Shown here piece after piece: positions 54,643-62,743 of a stretch of 64,000 nt of DNA. The notes under the pieces were generated by a model. The model worked only from the letters and a program-made list of their open reading frames with translations, ran no database searches and was not told the DNA's origin. Made by a program: the position numbers and the translations under genes. Location: contig NC_017249.1 of the NCBI RefSeq assembly GCF_000284375.1, positions 7,743,001 to 7,807,000 on the forward strand, given 5' to 3'. The DNA is from Bradyrhizobium japonicum USDA 6 (lineage in GTDB: Bacteria > Pseudomonadota > Alphaproteobacteria > Rhizobiales > Xanthobacteraceae). Every line of letters starts with the position of its first letter. The first letter of the stretch is position 1.

Positions 54643-54921
54643 TCACCGCGACCGGTGCTGAAGGCTGTGGTGTTGAGCAATGCCAGGCATTGCCCCATAG
54701 GCCCTGTTGGGCCCGAACCAGGGAGCCGCGCCGCCGGGGAGCTCGAGGCCCATTCTGCCTGCCGGCGTCAACTCGCAGTCGTTCAATATATCCCTGTTGG
54801 GATATTGCGCCTGAAACGAAGCCGGATTTTGAGTCGCCCACGTCGGGCACTGGGCACTTGCAGAGCTTATCGCGCCAATCGATATCATCGCTGCAATAAC
54901 GGAAGTCTTGAATCCAATCAT
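54643..54921 (-). CDS. small exported protein of unknown function
   Basis: 92 residues with a signal peptide (MIGFKTSVIAAMISIGAISS, cleaved near ASAQ). The mature part, CPTWATQNPASFQAQYPNRD then LNDCELTPAGRMGLELPGG, has two Cys and many Pro/Gly. ATG 54921 places the signal peptide at the N-terminus. No family recognised. Similar short exported proteins are common in Bradyrhizobium. Confidence 0.55.
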   Translation of the reverse strand: MIGFKTSVIAAMISIGAISSASAQCPTWATQNPASFQAQYPNRDILNDCELTPAGRMGLELPGGAAPWFGPNRAYGAMPGIAQHHSLQHRSR

Positions 54922-55146
54922 AATCGTACTCCGAACGGTTGTCGTTTTCGTGCGGAGCGTTCGCGCTGGCTGGAATCGGCTGCTCTGTTGAAAGCGTTTC
55001 CTGAGAATTTTTTGAACAATGAATACGTAGGTATGCGCTTGGGAAAAGACACGCCGTGGAAAATCACAGCTGCGCGAACGGGACATCGGCACGCTCACCG
55101 TTGCGTGAGCCGCACCCAAATCCACGCATGTCCGAAGTCGGGATTA

Positions 55147-55219
55147 CGGTGACGGTGCACTCAATGAATCAAGCTGTTTCCCGGGGTCGAAGGCTCATGA
55201 ATCAAGTGCACTGTCATTG
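55147..55219. repeat. mini-element with inverted ends (copy C)
   Basis: A 73-bp element beginning CGGTGACGGTGCACTCAATGA and ending CAAGTGCACTGTCATTG, so its ends are inverted copies; the interior includes TCGAAGGCTCATGAATCA. A close relative is at 56718-56792 and a half copy at about 49800-49825. Confidence 0.65.
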
Positions 55220-55224
55220 CGATC

Positions 55225-56340
55225 CTAGATCATGCGCCGAGGCGGTTGAGACGAGCCGCCGAAAACCTCTTCCTTTCGCGTCCGGTAGATGGTGACGACC
55301 TCCCGGCACGCTTTGACATTCAACCGGTGGAAATCGATCTTCAATTGATCCAGCTCGCCAACGGTTATCCGGTAGTTGGCCGCGCCCAGGAACAGCAGCG
55401 CCATCGTGGTGGGCCATGAGAAATCGAGAGACTTGGCCAGGATCAACGCCGGCTCGCGATCCTTCTCGATCAATGCCCGTTCCGCGACGTCGATCGGAAG
55501 CCCACAGAGCAACGACAGCGCAACGGTGGTCTCGTTGAACTTGAGAGAGTGAGCAAGCTCGAAGACCTTGTCTTCGGTCAATTCGCCTCTCTCGTGCAGT
55601 TTTGCCACCGTGCGTTTCGCCGTGAAGTAATCCTTCGACGCCGGGCCAAACCTGGCGTGAATGGCCCCGGTGACATCGACGACGACGCGATGGACCTGAT
55701 GTTCGATATCCGGACGCTCCCTCTTCAGCTTTTGCCGCACCTCTTCGGAGGCCTTGGCGATCAACTGGTGGAAGAGATGTCGGGGAATATCCTTTCGAAG
55801 GCCCACCGATTCGGCGAGGATCGAATCCCCTTCCGACCGCCGCACCAGGTGCAGGAATCCGGATTTGGAGAGACTAGCCCCGGCATTTGACGCGACCGAG
55901 GTTACGACCTCGGAAGATCCCCGCACCACCAGGACATCGGTGACCGCTTCCGGGACCGTTTGCCGCTTGGAGATTGCAAGCAAATGCTGCTGGCTCTTGT
56001 TCTTGGCGCACGCAATCAATGTCTCGGTGTCAAGTCGCTCCGACTGACTGAGAACCGGCCATGCGACATCGATGCAGTCGTCGCTTGCCATCTGGCGGGT
56101 CAACGCATAGGGCGCGTTCCGGCTGCATGCGAGCTTTCCCGCGAGCTTCGCCCGCGCGCTCGCTTCAATCTCCTGCGCGAGACGACCGATGACCTCACCG
56201 AACGTCCAGATCTGCTCCTCGGAATAAGTGCCGGCGATCAGGATGTCCGCCGCATGCCAGAGGGCCCGCAGACAACTCTCGGGATTTCCTCTCGCAACTG
56301 CTTCGTCCAACTCGGCCAAGAATGACGTGATAGCAGCCAT
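55225..56340 (-). CDS. DUF2336 domain-containing protein
   Basis: Cytoplasmic protein of 371 residues, nearly all alpha-helical, of the DUF2336 type common in Alphaproteobacteria. Recognisable stretches are VLSQSERLDTETLIACAKNK, LLAISKRQTVPEAVTDVLVV and GSSEVVTSVASNAGASLSKS (the RG..EV...VA.N..A motif). The function is unknown; some members are near signal-transduction genes. ATG 56340 is preferred to the TTG at 56376. It stands alone among repeats and small genes in the tRNA-associated region. Confidence 0.85.
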   Translation of the reverse strand: MAAITSFLAELDEAVARGNPESCLRALWHAADILIAGTYSEEQIWTFGEVIGRLAQEIEASARAKLAGKLACSRNAPYALTRQMASDDCIDVAWPVLSQSERLDTETLIACAKNKSQQHLLAISKRQTVPEAVTDVLVVRGSSEVVTSVASNAGASLSKSGFLHLVRRSEGDSILAESVGLRKDIPRHLFHQLIAKASEEVRQKLKRERPDIEHQVHRVVVDVTGAIHARFGPASKDYFTAKRTVAKLHERGELTEDKVFELAHSLKFNETTVALSLLCGLPIDVAERALIEKDREPALILAKSLDFSWPTTMALLFLGAANYRITVGELDQLKIDFHRLNVKACREVVTIYRTRKEEVFGGSSQPPRRMI

Positions 56341-56624
56341 TGATGCGCTCGCAGTTTGAAAATAATCGAACGACAAAAGTGGATTTCAAAGGAATGGGCG
56401 ATGACACCACCTCAGACCTGAACACGTGGTAAAATCATTCCGGCCGCCTCGGATCGGGCATAAGATCCGCCTAATCAGATCGATCGAATTTTAGGTATTG
56501 CCTGACTTGGAGGAAGCGACGCCGTCGACAACCCGCCGAACGCAGCTGCACCCGCGAGGTCGCGCGTTTTGACCGGCAGCAGTCTCCGGCAAGCGAAAGA
56601 TGACTTCGGCTGGGGCCCACCGTC

Positions 56625-56655
56625 TTGGCCTGTAGCTCAATGTTTAGAGCCGGCA
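56625..56655 (+). pseudogene. 5' fragment of the CAU tRNA
   Basis: TTGGCCTGTAGCTCAATG followed by TTTAGAGCCGGC matches the first 30 bases of the tRNA at 47768 with small changes; similarity ends in the anticodon stem. Twelve bases upstream, GGGCCCACC resembles the tRNA 3' end. Confidence 0.7.
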
Positions 56656-56717
56656 GCGCCGCGTTGAAGTTCCCGATTTTCGATCTGCTTCGCCGTCGCT
56701 GGGCGCGCAGGGGACGA

Positions 56718-56792
56718 CGGTGACAGCGCACTCAATGCCCCTGGCCGCTTTCGCAGATTCGAAGGGCTCATGAATGAGGCGCACTGTCACCG
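56718..56792. repeat. mini-element with inverted ends (copy B)
   Basis: 75 bp starting CGGTGACAGCGCACTCAATG and ending GAGGCGCACTGTCACCG; the outer 17 bases are inverted copies with few differences. The interior TTCGAAGGGCTCATGAAT is shared with the copy at 55147. Non-coding, MITE-like in form. Confidence 0.7.
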
Positions 56793-56814
56793 CAACATCG
56801 GCGAGGTCGGATGC

Positions 56815-57078
56815 TCAGCATACCATCGGGTTATCGCCGCGGTCGCAAACTCCACCCGGTTGATCCGAGGGCACCGGCGCAAATGCGTGGTAGGCCGGCG
56901 TAGCGATCGATCGCTCGCCCTCGAAGCGAGAGCTCGCCCCCACGCCCTGTTCGGTGTGCCGATCGCCGGTGCGGTGCTCACGCGCCTGGAGCGGCGTGCT
57001 GAAGATTGCGGTGACGACCAGTCCGGTCAACAAGGCCTTGGACAGGACTGACGCGATGGGATTCTTGAATGGTGTCAT
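56815..57078 (-). CDS. small exported protein of unknown function
   Basis: 87 residues. Signal-like N-terminus MTPFKNPIASVLSKALLTGL then VVTAIFSTPLQA. The mature part is polar and ends VPSDQPGGVCDRGDNPMVC, with two Cys. AAGGA precedes the ATG at 57078. No family recognised; similar C-terminal CD.GDNP.(V/I)C ends are, from memory, seen in other small rhizobial exported proteins. Confidence 0.55.
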   Translation of the reverse strand: MTPFKNPIASVLSKALLTGLVVTAIFSTPLQAREHRTGDRHTEQGVGASSRFEGERSIATPAYHAFAPVPSDQPGGVCDRGDNPMVC

Positions 57079-57423
57079 GGTGGTGGTTCCTTTCGTTTGG
57101 GGGATCCCCCGCAAGGCAAGAGATCCGATCCACCACCCTTAGACGTGCGTTGCCGCGCGCTTATTCCCAAGTCACAAAGTAGTTTCCGAGGCGCGTACAA
57201 TTTTCTCGGACACGAGACAGAGCTCCACGCCAGATACGGTCGCCTGCATCGAACTTGAATAAAAGTTTAGTTGGCCGAGAACCGAACGCGTCCACGCGCT
57301 GCGAGGCGAGCCTTGTCGAGGCTGCGACGGGAAACCATAACCGCAAAAGCGCATAGACCCGCAGCGCGTATCGGACCATCTTGGTCAGGCATCACTTTGT
57401 TCGAAGAGCAAAGGATTGATCGA
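57079..57423. other. 345-bp gap before the stress protein gene
   Basis: No gene is seen. It is divergent control sequence for the exported protein (minus) and the universal stress protein (plus). A search by eye for an FNR/FixK TTGAT-N4-ATCAA box found none. Confidence 0.4.
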
Positions 57424-57885
57424 ATGTACGCCAACATTCTCTTGAGCACGGACGGATCGGACGTCGCGCGAAAAGGCGTCGAGCATGGCATTGCCCTGGC
57501 GAAGGCGTTGAACGCCAGGCTGACGATCATCACGGTGACGGAATCGCTGCCGGTCGACTATGGGAGCGGACACGCCTCGGGATGGATACCGACGCAGGAG
57601 GAGGTTGACGGCTATAACGCGGCCTGCAAAGCCCGTGCAGGCAAAGTGCTCGATGAAGCGCGCGCCATGTCGAAGCAGATCGGCACGCCTGCGGAACTCC
57701 TGCACGTTCCGAATGCGCATCCGGCGACTGCGATCATTGAAACAGCGGAGTCGAGAGGCTGCGACTTGATCGTCATGGCCTCTCATGGGCGTCGCGGCCT
57801 CAGGAAGCTGTTTTTGGGCAGCCAGACATCCGAGGTCCTGATGTACGGAAGCATTCCGGTGTTGGTCGTGCCGAAGCCGGCATAG
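57424..57885 (+). CDS. universal stress protein (UspA family)
   Basis: Cytoplasmic protein of 153 residues with one Usp domain: MYANILLSTDGSDVARKGVE at the start and the ATP-binding signature in CDLIVMASHGRRGLRKLFLG then SQTSEVLMYGSIPVLVV. The G-2x-G-9x-G(S/T) ATP motif is recognisable as GRRG, with GSQTS following. ATG at 57424; the frame upstream to 57271 lacks coding character. Such proteins respond to starvation, low oxygen or oxidants. No operon partner. Confidence 0.92.
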   Translation: MYANILLSTDGSDVARKGVEHGIALAKALNARLTIITVTESLPVDYGSGHASGWIPTQEEVDGYNAACKARAGKVLDEARAMSKQIGTPAELLHVPNAHPATAIIETAESRGCDLIVMASHGRRGLRKLFLGSQTSEVLMYGSIPVLVVPKPA

Positions 57886-57960
57886 GGACTTACCCGGCGC
57901 CGCCTGGCTGTTTCGCTGAGCCACCGTGCAAGAAACGTTGGCCGCTCTGCGGGGGATCCA

Positions 57961-58233
57961 TCACAGAAAGGTCGTGAGCTCATAAGCCAGCACGGCTCCG
58001 CCAAGACAGCGCCGCCAAGGGTTCATCCCGCGGAAAATCTCGTCGAGGGCCCAAACGATGAGGCCGCCTTTGAACACGATGTCGAGGGCAATAGCGGCAA
58101 TGCCCGGCGGCTGCCAGACCCAGCGCAGGACACCGGCCACGATGACGACCCAGAGAACGAGGTTGGGGGCCTGGGCGATAGTGATGTCACCGGTTTCGCG
58201 ATTCCGAAAGAACCATTGCAGGAACCTGGACAT
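57961..58233 (-). CDS. small membrane protein of unknown function
   Basis: 90 residues with two or three hydrophobic helices (NLVLWVVIVAGVLRWVWQP and IVFKGGLIVWALDEIFRGM). It begins MSRFLQWFFRNRETGDITIA and contains NPWRRCLGGAVLAYELTTFL at the end. The pattern is that of a conserved integral membrane protein, but I cannot name a family. Convergent with the stress protein gene. Confidence 0.65.
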   Translation of the reverse strand: MSRFLQWFFRNRETGDITIAQAPNLVLWVVIVAGVLRWVWQPPGIAAIALDIVFKGGLIVWALDEIFRGMNPWRRCLGGAVLAYELTTFL

Positions 58234-58477
58234 GATCGCGCCTGCCTCTCCGATCGCGAAGATACCCGAATACTCCGGTCGCCGCGATTGCGGCCGTCCC
58301 GATGTCTGCGATCGAGGGCCGCACCAGGTCTTTCGCGATTTCGGGAGATGACGACGGCAGAGCCGGATGTCTTGCCATCGACGGGCCGCCTATGCGTCCC
58401 GACGCATTGCGGCTGCTTCGGTGGAGCAGCCACATCGAAAAAGGGCGCCGTCGCCGGTGCCCTTCATCGCTTGCCAC

Positions 58478-58744
58478 TCAATCCCGGCTGTGATGCAGCA
58501 CGTGCCGTTGCTGCTGCGGCGCGTAGGCCCGCATCGGGTTGATACCGCAGCTCTCGTTGGTGCCGCTCGCGGTGGCGAGGCACTGCTCATAGGTGGAAAA
58601 CTCGCAATTGCCGGGGTAGCCCGATTGGCGGCCCTGCAGGCAATAGGTGTCCTGCACCTCGGTAGCGGACGCCGCGGTAGAGGATGCCGCGACGGTCAGG
58701 GTGGAAACGGCCGCAAGGACGGCGATGGCGAGATGACGATGCAT
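58478..58744 (-). CDS. DUF3551-like small exported protein
   Basis: 88 residues with a signal peptide (MHRHLAIAVLAAVSTLTVAA, then ASATE). The mature part has YCLQGRQSGYPGNCEFSTYE then QCLATASGTNESCGINP, a four-Cys pattern typical of DUF3551, a family abundant in Bradyrhizobium. Probably a disulfide-bonded periplasmic protein; the role is unknown. ATG at 58744 chosen for the signal peptide. Confidence 0.8.
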   Translation of the reverse strand: MHRHLAIAVLAAVSTLTVAASSTAASATEVQDTYCLQGRQSGYPGNCEFSTYEQCLATASGTNESCGINPMRAYAPQQQRHVLHHSRD

Positions 58745-58876
58745 GAGGGAACTCCTGTGTAGCGCTCGCCGGATGCGCGAACTCTCGCAAGCTAACGTTT
58801 CAGATCTCGAATACTTCGCAGGCGGAGAGATTAAATCGCTGTTATGTGCCACAGGGGCGGCACGCCCGTGCTCTGC

Positions 58877-58944
58877 TCCACCACGCACTCCGCACCATCG
58901 ATAACGTAGGGTGCGTAACGAAAATCCCTGATGGTGGCGGGCTT
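58877..58944. repeat. direct repeat, copy 1 (fragment of the sigma factor gene end)
   Basis: 68 bp matching 59696-59763 at 65 positions. In copy 2 this sequence is the last codons of the ECF sigma factor gene (minus strand); here it is a stranded fragment downstream of the DUF2867 gene. The pair brackets about 750 bp that holds the DUF2867 gene. Confidence 0.85.
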
Positions 58945-58994
58945 TGCGCCGACCCGGCACGTACCGAATTTTGTCCGGCCGGCGACGCGCGACC

Positions 58995-59504
58995 TTACAG
59001 CTCAGCTGGCCAGCCCGATCGCTCGGCTCGACGCAAAGACGACTTCACGATCAGGCGATGGAAGGGCGCAATTCCCGCGATATAGGCCCGCCCTCCCAAA
59101 TGATTGAAGGTCACGACCGTTGTGGCGACCAGTCGGCGGCACAAGGCGGACTCTTCAACCAAAACGGACAAACGGAAGTCGAGATGGCGATCGTCCTCGC
59201 CAAGAATAATCTCATGACGACGCCGATCGTAGACCCGAAAGAAATCGATCCTGTCGGTCGCAACGTCGCCGCGCAATTCAGTCGATGTCTTGAGACCAAA
59301 CCCCGCAACCAAAGTGTCCCTCAGAGCCACCAGCCAGCCAACCCATGGCGCCTGACCCATAAGCATATGGGTGGCGAGGCGCTCGGCGTCGCCCGTCGCA
59401 TTGCTCGGCAGATCGATCGCGAATGCGTCAGCGAAGCCCGCCTTGGCGTAGAGCGGCTTGAGCACCGAACGTTGCGGCAAATCCACTCGAGCAACGCGCG
59501 CCAT
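58995..59504 (-). CDS. DUF2867-like protein
   Basis: Protein of 169 residues. Start ATG 59504 (MARVARVDLPQRSVLKPLYA). Typical stretches are AFAIDLPSNATGDAERLATH, APWVGWLVALRDTLVAGFGL and HEIILGEDDRHLDFRLSVLV, ending with VTFNHLGGRAYIAGIAPFHR. DUF2867 proteins are of unknown function and occur alone or fused to NAD-binding domains. It lies between the two copies of a direct repeat taken from the neighbouring sigma factor gene, so it was probably inserted or duplicated there. Confidence 0.82.
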   Translation of the reverse strand: MARVARVDLPQRSVLKPLYAKAGFADAFAIDLPSNATGDAERLATHMLMGQAPWVGWLVALRDTLVAGFGLKTSTELRGDVATDRIDFFRVYDRRRHEIILGEDDRHLDFRLSVLVEESALCRRLVATTVVTFNHLGGRAYIAGIAPFHRLIVKSSLRRAERSGWPAEL

Positions 59505-59685
59505 AGATGTTTCGCCCGGACTGAATGGAAGCGAAGAGGTGGAGACCAATAGCACCGGCAGAGCTCTCCAACAAGCGGCGAGGCCACCGGGCCTCGATGC
59601 CCCTTCCCGCTCAGCGCCAATTGAAACTGAAGCGCAGACTACGCTGCCGGCCACGCAGGTGCGGCGGATGGGTCGCCACGTACAT

Positions 59686-60576
59686 TCACCCTCCATCCAC
59701 CACGCACTCCGCACCATCGATAACGTAGGCTGCGTGACGAAAATCCCTGATGGTGGCGAGCTTGTCGGCGGACCAGTTCAACAGCATGAAATATTTCGGC
59801 CGCCCGCTCGGCTCGTTCGGATCGAACACCAGGATCGCGGGACGTCCGTCGACCTGCCCCGTCACCAGGTGCCAGTCGCTGATCTTCGAATAATTGCCGA
59901 AATAGCGCGACACCTCGGCCTTGCCGTTCAGCCTGGTGCGGTTGACGAGCTCGAGCCTGACGTCATCGGCGATCATGGCGCGGATCGCGTCGAAGTCGCG
60001 GGCATTGAAATGGCCGACATAGGCGTTGAGCCGCGTGCGGTCGGCTTCCGACAGGCCCGGCTGAGGCGCGTCGTCCGGCTCCCCGGCGAACTCACGCAGC
60101 TGCGTGCGTCCACGATGCAGCGCGGCCTTCACTGCCGGCAGGCTGAAATCCATGATGTCGCAGACCTCGGCAAGCGAGCAGCCGAGCACGTCCATCAGGA
60201 TCACGCTTGACCGCTGCGCCACCGGCAGCCGCATGAAGGTGCGCAGGCTGGTCGCAGCGATCTGGCGGCTTTCCACATCATCGAGCCGGTCGGCAATCAT
60301 CTCCGCCTCCTCAGCCGAATGAAGCGCCTCGTGCCGGTTGCGGCGGCGCAGGAAATCCAGCGCGGTGTTATGCGCGATGCGAAACAGCCAGCCCTCCGTA
60401 TTGACGACGGGCGTGACCGATTGCAGCGCTCCCATCGCCTTGACCAGCGCATCCTGCAGCACGTCCTCACCGTCGATGACCGAGCCGACCATGCGCGCGC
60501 AGTAGCGATGCAGCTTCGGCCGCAACCGCGTCAGCAGCGCCTCGATATCGATGGTGGCCAGAGGCTCTGGCGCCAT
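59686..60576 (-). CDS. ECF sigma factor with C-terminal SnoaL-like domain
   Basis: Sigma-70-family factor of 296 residues. Region 2 is at about 15-85 (HRYCARMVGSVIDGEDVLQD, then EGWLFRIAHNTALDFLRRR), region 4 at about 115-165 (LPVAQRSSVILMDVLGCSLA then DFSLPAVKAALHRGRTQLRE). From about 180 an NTF2/SnoaL-like extension follows (LNAYVGHFNARDFDAIRAMI). ECF factors with such a tail need no separate anti-sigma factor; the tail modulates activity, perhaps by binding a small molecule. The upstream gene (60597) is on the same strand 20 bp away and may be co-regulated. Confidence 0.88.
   Translation of the reverse strand: MAPEPLATIDIEALLTRLRPKLHRYCARMVGSVIDGEDVLQDALVKAMGALQSVTPVVNTEGWLFRIAHNTALDFLRRRNRHEALHSAEEAEMIADRLDDVESRQIAATSLRTFMRLPVAQRSSVILMDVLGCSLAEVCDIMDFSLPAVKAALHRGRTQLREFAGEPDDAPQPGLSEADRTRLNAYVGHFNARDFDAIRAMIADDVRLELVNRTRLNGKAEVSRYFGNYSKISDWHLVTGQVDGRPAILVFDPNEPSGRPKYFMLLNWSADKLATIRDFRHAAYVIDGAECVVDGG
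59696..59763. repeat. direct repeat, copy 2 (native 3' end of the sigma factor gene)
   Basis: 68 bp covering the stop and last 20 codons of the ECF sigma factor gene; see copy 1 at 58877-58944. Three differences in 68. Confidence 0.85.
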
Positions 60577-60596
60577 TGCTCCTCCGCCTCGCCTGG

Positions 60597-60923
60597 TCAG
60601 GACTCGTCCAGCATACGGTAGTTGCCGACGATCCTCACATCACGAACCAGCGGCGGCTCGGCGCAGCGGTCGCGGATGCCGTCCTGGAACGCCTGAAACG
60701 CCCTCAGTTTCGGGATCGGGCTCGAGCCGTCCTCGGCCGTGGCCTCGACCAGATGGATGAAGGTGTCGTCCTCCAGCCGCAGCGTCAGATAGCGCACGCC
60801 GTCCGGCGCGGCCGCCTTCAATTCCGCAAATACGGCCGAAACCAGCTCGGCGTTCCTGTCGGCCAGCTCGGGCTTGGCCTTGTACCTGATCAACGTCCTT
60901 TTCATCGCGCGCTCCTTGCTCAT
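60597..60923 (-). CDS. small dimeric alpha-beta barrel-like protein upstream of the sigma factor
   Basis: 108 residues, MSKERAMKRTLIRYKAKPEL at the start; the pattern of strand-helix-strand (TLIRYKAKPELADRNAELVS, RYLTLRLEDDTFIHLVEATA, IPKLRAFQAFQDGIRDRC) resembles antibiotic-biosynthesis-monooxygenase or EthD-like ferredoxin folds. ATG 60923 has GGAGG about nine bases before it. It precedes the ECF sigma gene by 20 bp and is very likely in its operon. No catalytic function can be assigned; a small-ligand-binding or oxygenase role is possible. Confidence 0.7.
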   Translation of the reverse strand: MSKERAMKRTLIRYKAKPELADRNAELVSAVFAELKAAAPDGVRYLTLRLEDDTFIHLVEATAEDGSSPIPKLRAFQAFQDGIRDRCAEPPLVRDVRIVGNYRMLDES

Positions 60924-61137
60924 GTCGCGACCTCCAGCGGCTTTCCCAGACAACCGGTGCCCCGCTCTTCCGGATCAAGCTCGCCTCAATGGCCGCGTCA
61001 TCCCCAAGGACGTTTGGCGGCCGGCGAAGGATGCGGCCCGCGAAAAATTATTTCCGGCCGCATCCTTTGCCCCTCCGGCCTCGTCTAGCCCGCAGAACGC
61101 GCCGCGACAGGGTGGCTCGACACACGGAGAGAGGGCG

Positions 61138-62550
61138 ATGCAGACCCCGACCAATCGCGCCGAGAAGAACTGGGTGCTTGGCGTCACCGCGCTGGCATCC
61201 TTCATGATGGCGCTGGACGCCATGATCATCACGACGGCATTCGCGACCATCCGCGCCGAATTCGGCAGCCCGGTCGAGACGCTGCAATGGACCGTCAACG
61301 CTTTCAACCTGACCTTTGCCGTGCTGCTGCTGACCGGCGCCGCGCTCGGCGACCGCTTCGGTCGCCGCCGCATGTTCGCGGCCGGGATCGCCCTGTTCGT
61401 CGTTGCGTCGGCGGCCTGTGCGCTCGCCGGCAATGCCACCGCGCTGATCGCCGCCCGCGTGCTGCAGGGCGCCGGCGCCGCGCTGGTGATGCCGCTGGCG
61501 ATGGCGATCCTGAGCGCCACGTTCGGCCGCGAGGAGCGCGCCCGCGCGCTTGGCATTTTCAGCAGCATCACCGGCTGTGCGCTGATCATAGGCCCCGCCA
61601 TCGGCGGCTTCATCACCGAACATTTCGGCTGGCGCTGGGTGTTCTGGATCAACCTGCCGATCGGCCTGATCGTGATCACCCTGGTGCTGGCACGCTTGCG
61701 CGAAAGCTTCGGACCGGCTGCCGCATTGGACATCCCGGGACTGGCGCTCGTTGCGCTGGCGGCGCTCGCACTGGTCTGGAGCCTGTTGCGCGGCAACGCC
61801 GTGGGGTGGGCGAGCGCCGAGGTCATGGGCACGCTGATGTCAGGCCTGGTGTTCACCGCCGGCTTCGTGCTCTGGGAATTGCGCGCGGCCGCGCCGATGG
61901 TGCCGATGCGACTGTTTGCATCGCGCGCGCTGGCCTCCGGCATGTCCGCAAGCGTCCTGTTCTACGCCGCGATGTATGGCGTAGTGTTCCTGCTGCCGCA
62001 GTTCCTGCAGATCACGCTGGGATTCGACGCCTTCGGCGCCGGACTTCGCCTGCTGCCCTGGACCGCGACGCTCTTCGTCACCGCCCCGATCGCCGGCGCC
62101 GTCGTCAACAGGTTCGGCGAGCGGCCGCTGGTGGTGACGGGATTGCTGATGCAGGCGATCGGCCTTGGCTGGATCGCGGAGATCGTGAGCCCCGCGATTG
62201 CCTACTCCGCTCTGGTCGCACCATTGGTGCTGGCCGGCGTCGGCGTCTCGATGGCGATGCCGGCGGCGCAGAACGCGATCCTGAGCTCGGTCGCGGTGGC
62301 CGAAATGGGCAAGGCGTCCGGCGTCTTCAACATGGGCCGCTTCCTCGGCGGCATGTTCGGCATCGCTGCGCTGGTGGCGAGCTTCTCGACCAACGGCGGG
62401 GCCTACTCGGCCGCGCATTTCGAGAGCGGATTTGCGGCGGCGATGCGCCTGGCCGCAATGCTGTCGTTGGGCGGCGCGATTGCGGGGCTTTTCCTGCCGA
62501 CACGGCGACGGACCGCCGGCGCAGCCGCGCCGCAAGATGCGCGACGCTGA
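61138..62550 (+). CDS. MFS drug exporter, DHA2 (14-helix, EmrB/QacA type)
   Basis: Inner-membrane exporter of 470 residues with about 14 helices. Motif A is in LTGAALGDRFGRRRMFAAGI; LQGAGAALVMPLAMAIL and GPAIGGFITEHFGWRWVFWI (motif C, antiporter type) identify the DHA2 group. An acidic residue in the first helix (MMALDAMIITTAFATI) suits proton-coupled drug export. ATG 61138 follows GAGAGGGCG; the frame upstream (from 60874) lies over the opposite gene. Substrates unknown. It is divergent from the ECF operon. Confidence 0.9.
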   Translation: MQTPTNRAEKNWVLGVTALASFMMALDAMIITTAFATIRAEFGSPVETLQWTVNAFNLTFAVLLLTGAALGDRFGRRRMFAAGIALFVVASAACALAGNATALIAARVLQGAGAALVMPLAMAILSATFGREERARALGIFSSITGCALIIGPAIGGFITEHFGWRWVFWINLPIGLIVITLVLARLRESFGPAAALDIPGLALVALAALALVWSLLRGNAVGWASAEVMGTLMSGLVFTAGFVLWELRAAAPMVPMRLFASRALASGMSASVLFYAAMYGVVFLLPQFLQITLGFDAFGAGLRLLPWTATLFVTAPIAGAVVNRFGERPLVVTGLLMQAIGLGWIAEIVSPAIAYSALVAPLVLAGVGVSMAMPAAQNAILSSVAVAEMGKASGVFNMGRFLGGMFGIAALVASFSTNGGAYSAAHFESGFAAAMRLAAMLSLGGAIAGLFLPTRRRTAGAAAPQDARR

Positions 62551-62642
62551 CACCGGCACGGGGCTGCGGTGATGGTGAGGCGATGACCTCCCTCATGCCA
62601 AGGTAAGGGCCGCCAAGCCGCCACTGGTGGATTACCGCACCA

Positions 62643-62671
62643 TTCACTGTTCGTTCCATCCGAACAGTGAA
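62643..62671. promoter_or_regulatory. long perfect inverted repeat upstream of the SDR gene
   Basis: TTCACTGTTCG - TTCCATC - CGAACAGTGAA: 11-bp perfect arms with a seven-base spacer, 73 bp before the SDR start codon. The form fits a TetR- or MarR-type operator. No regulator gene lies next to it in the window; it may be just beyond the right end. Confidence 0.7.
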
Positions 62672-62743
62672 GCCAATTCTAGCGAGATTATCCGACCAAA
62701 CTGCCCGCCTATTATCTCCCTCATCAAACAGGGAGACCCCGCC

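Larger units (their letters stand above)
56341..56814. other. intergenic region holding a tRNA fragment and a mini-element
   Basis: 474 bp without a gene. It includes the 5' tRNA fragment at 56625-56655 and the palindrome-ended element at 56718-56792, described separately. Confidence 0.5.

Noticed and set aside
57079..57423. An FNR/FixK box upstream of the universal stress protein gene
   Set aside because: Expected in microaerobic rhizobia, but no TTGAT-N4-ATCAA-like sequence could be found in the gap.
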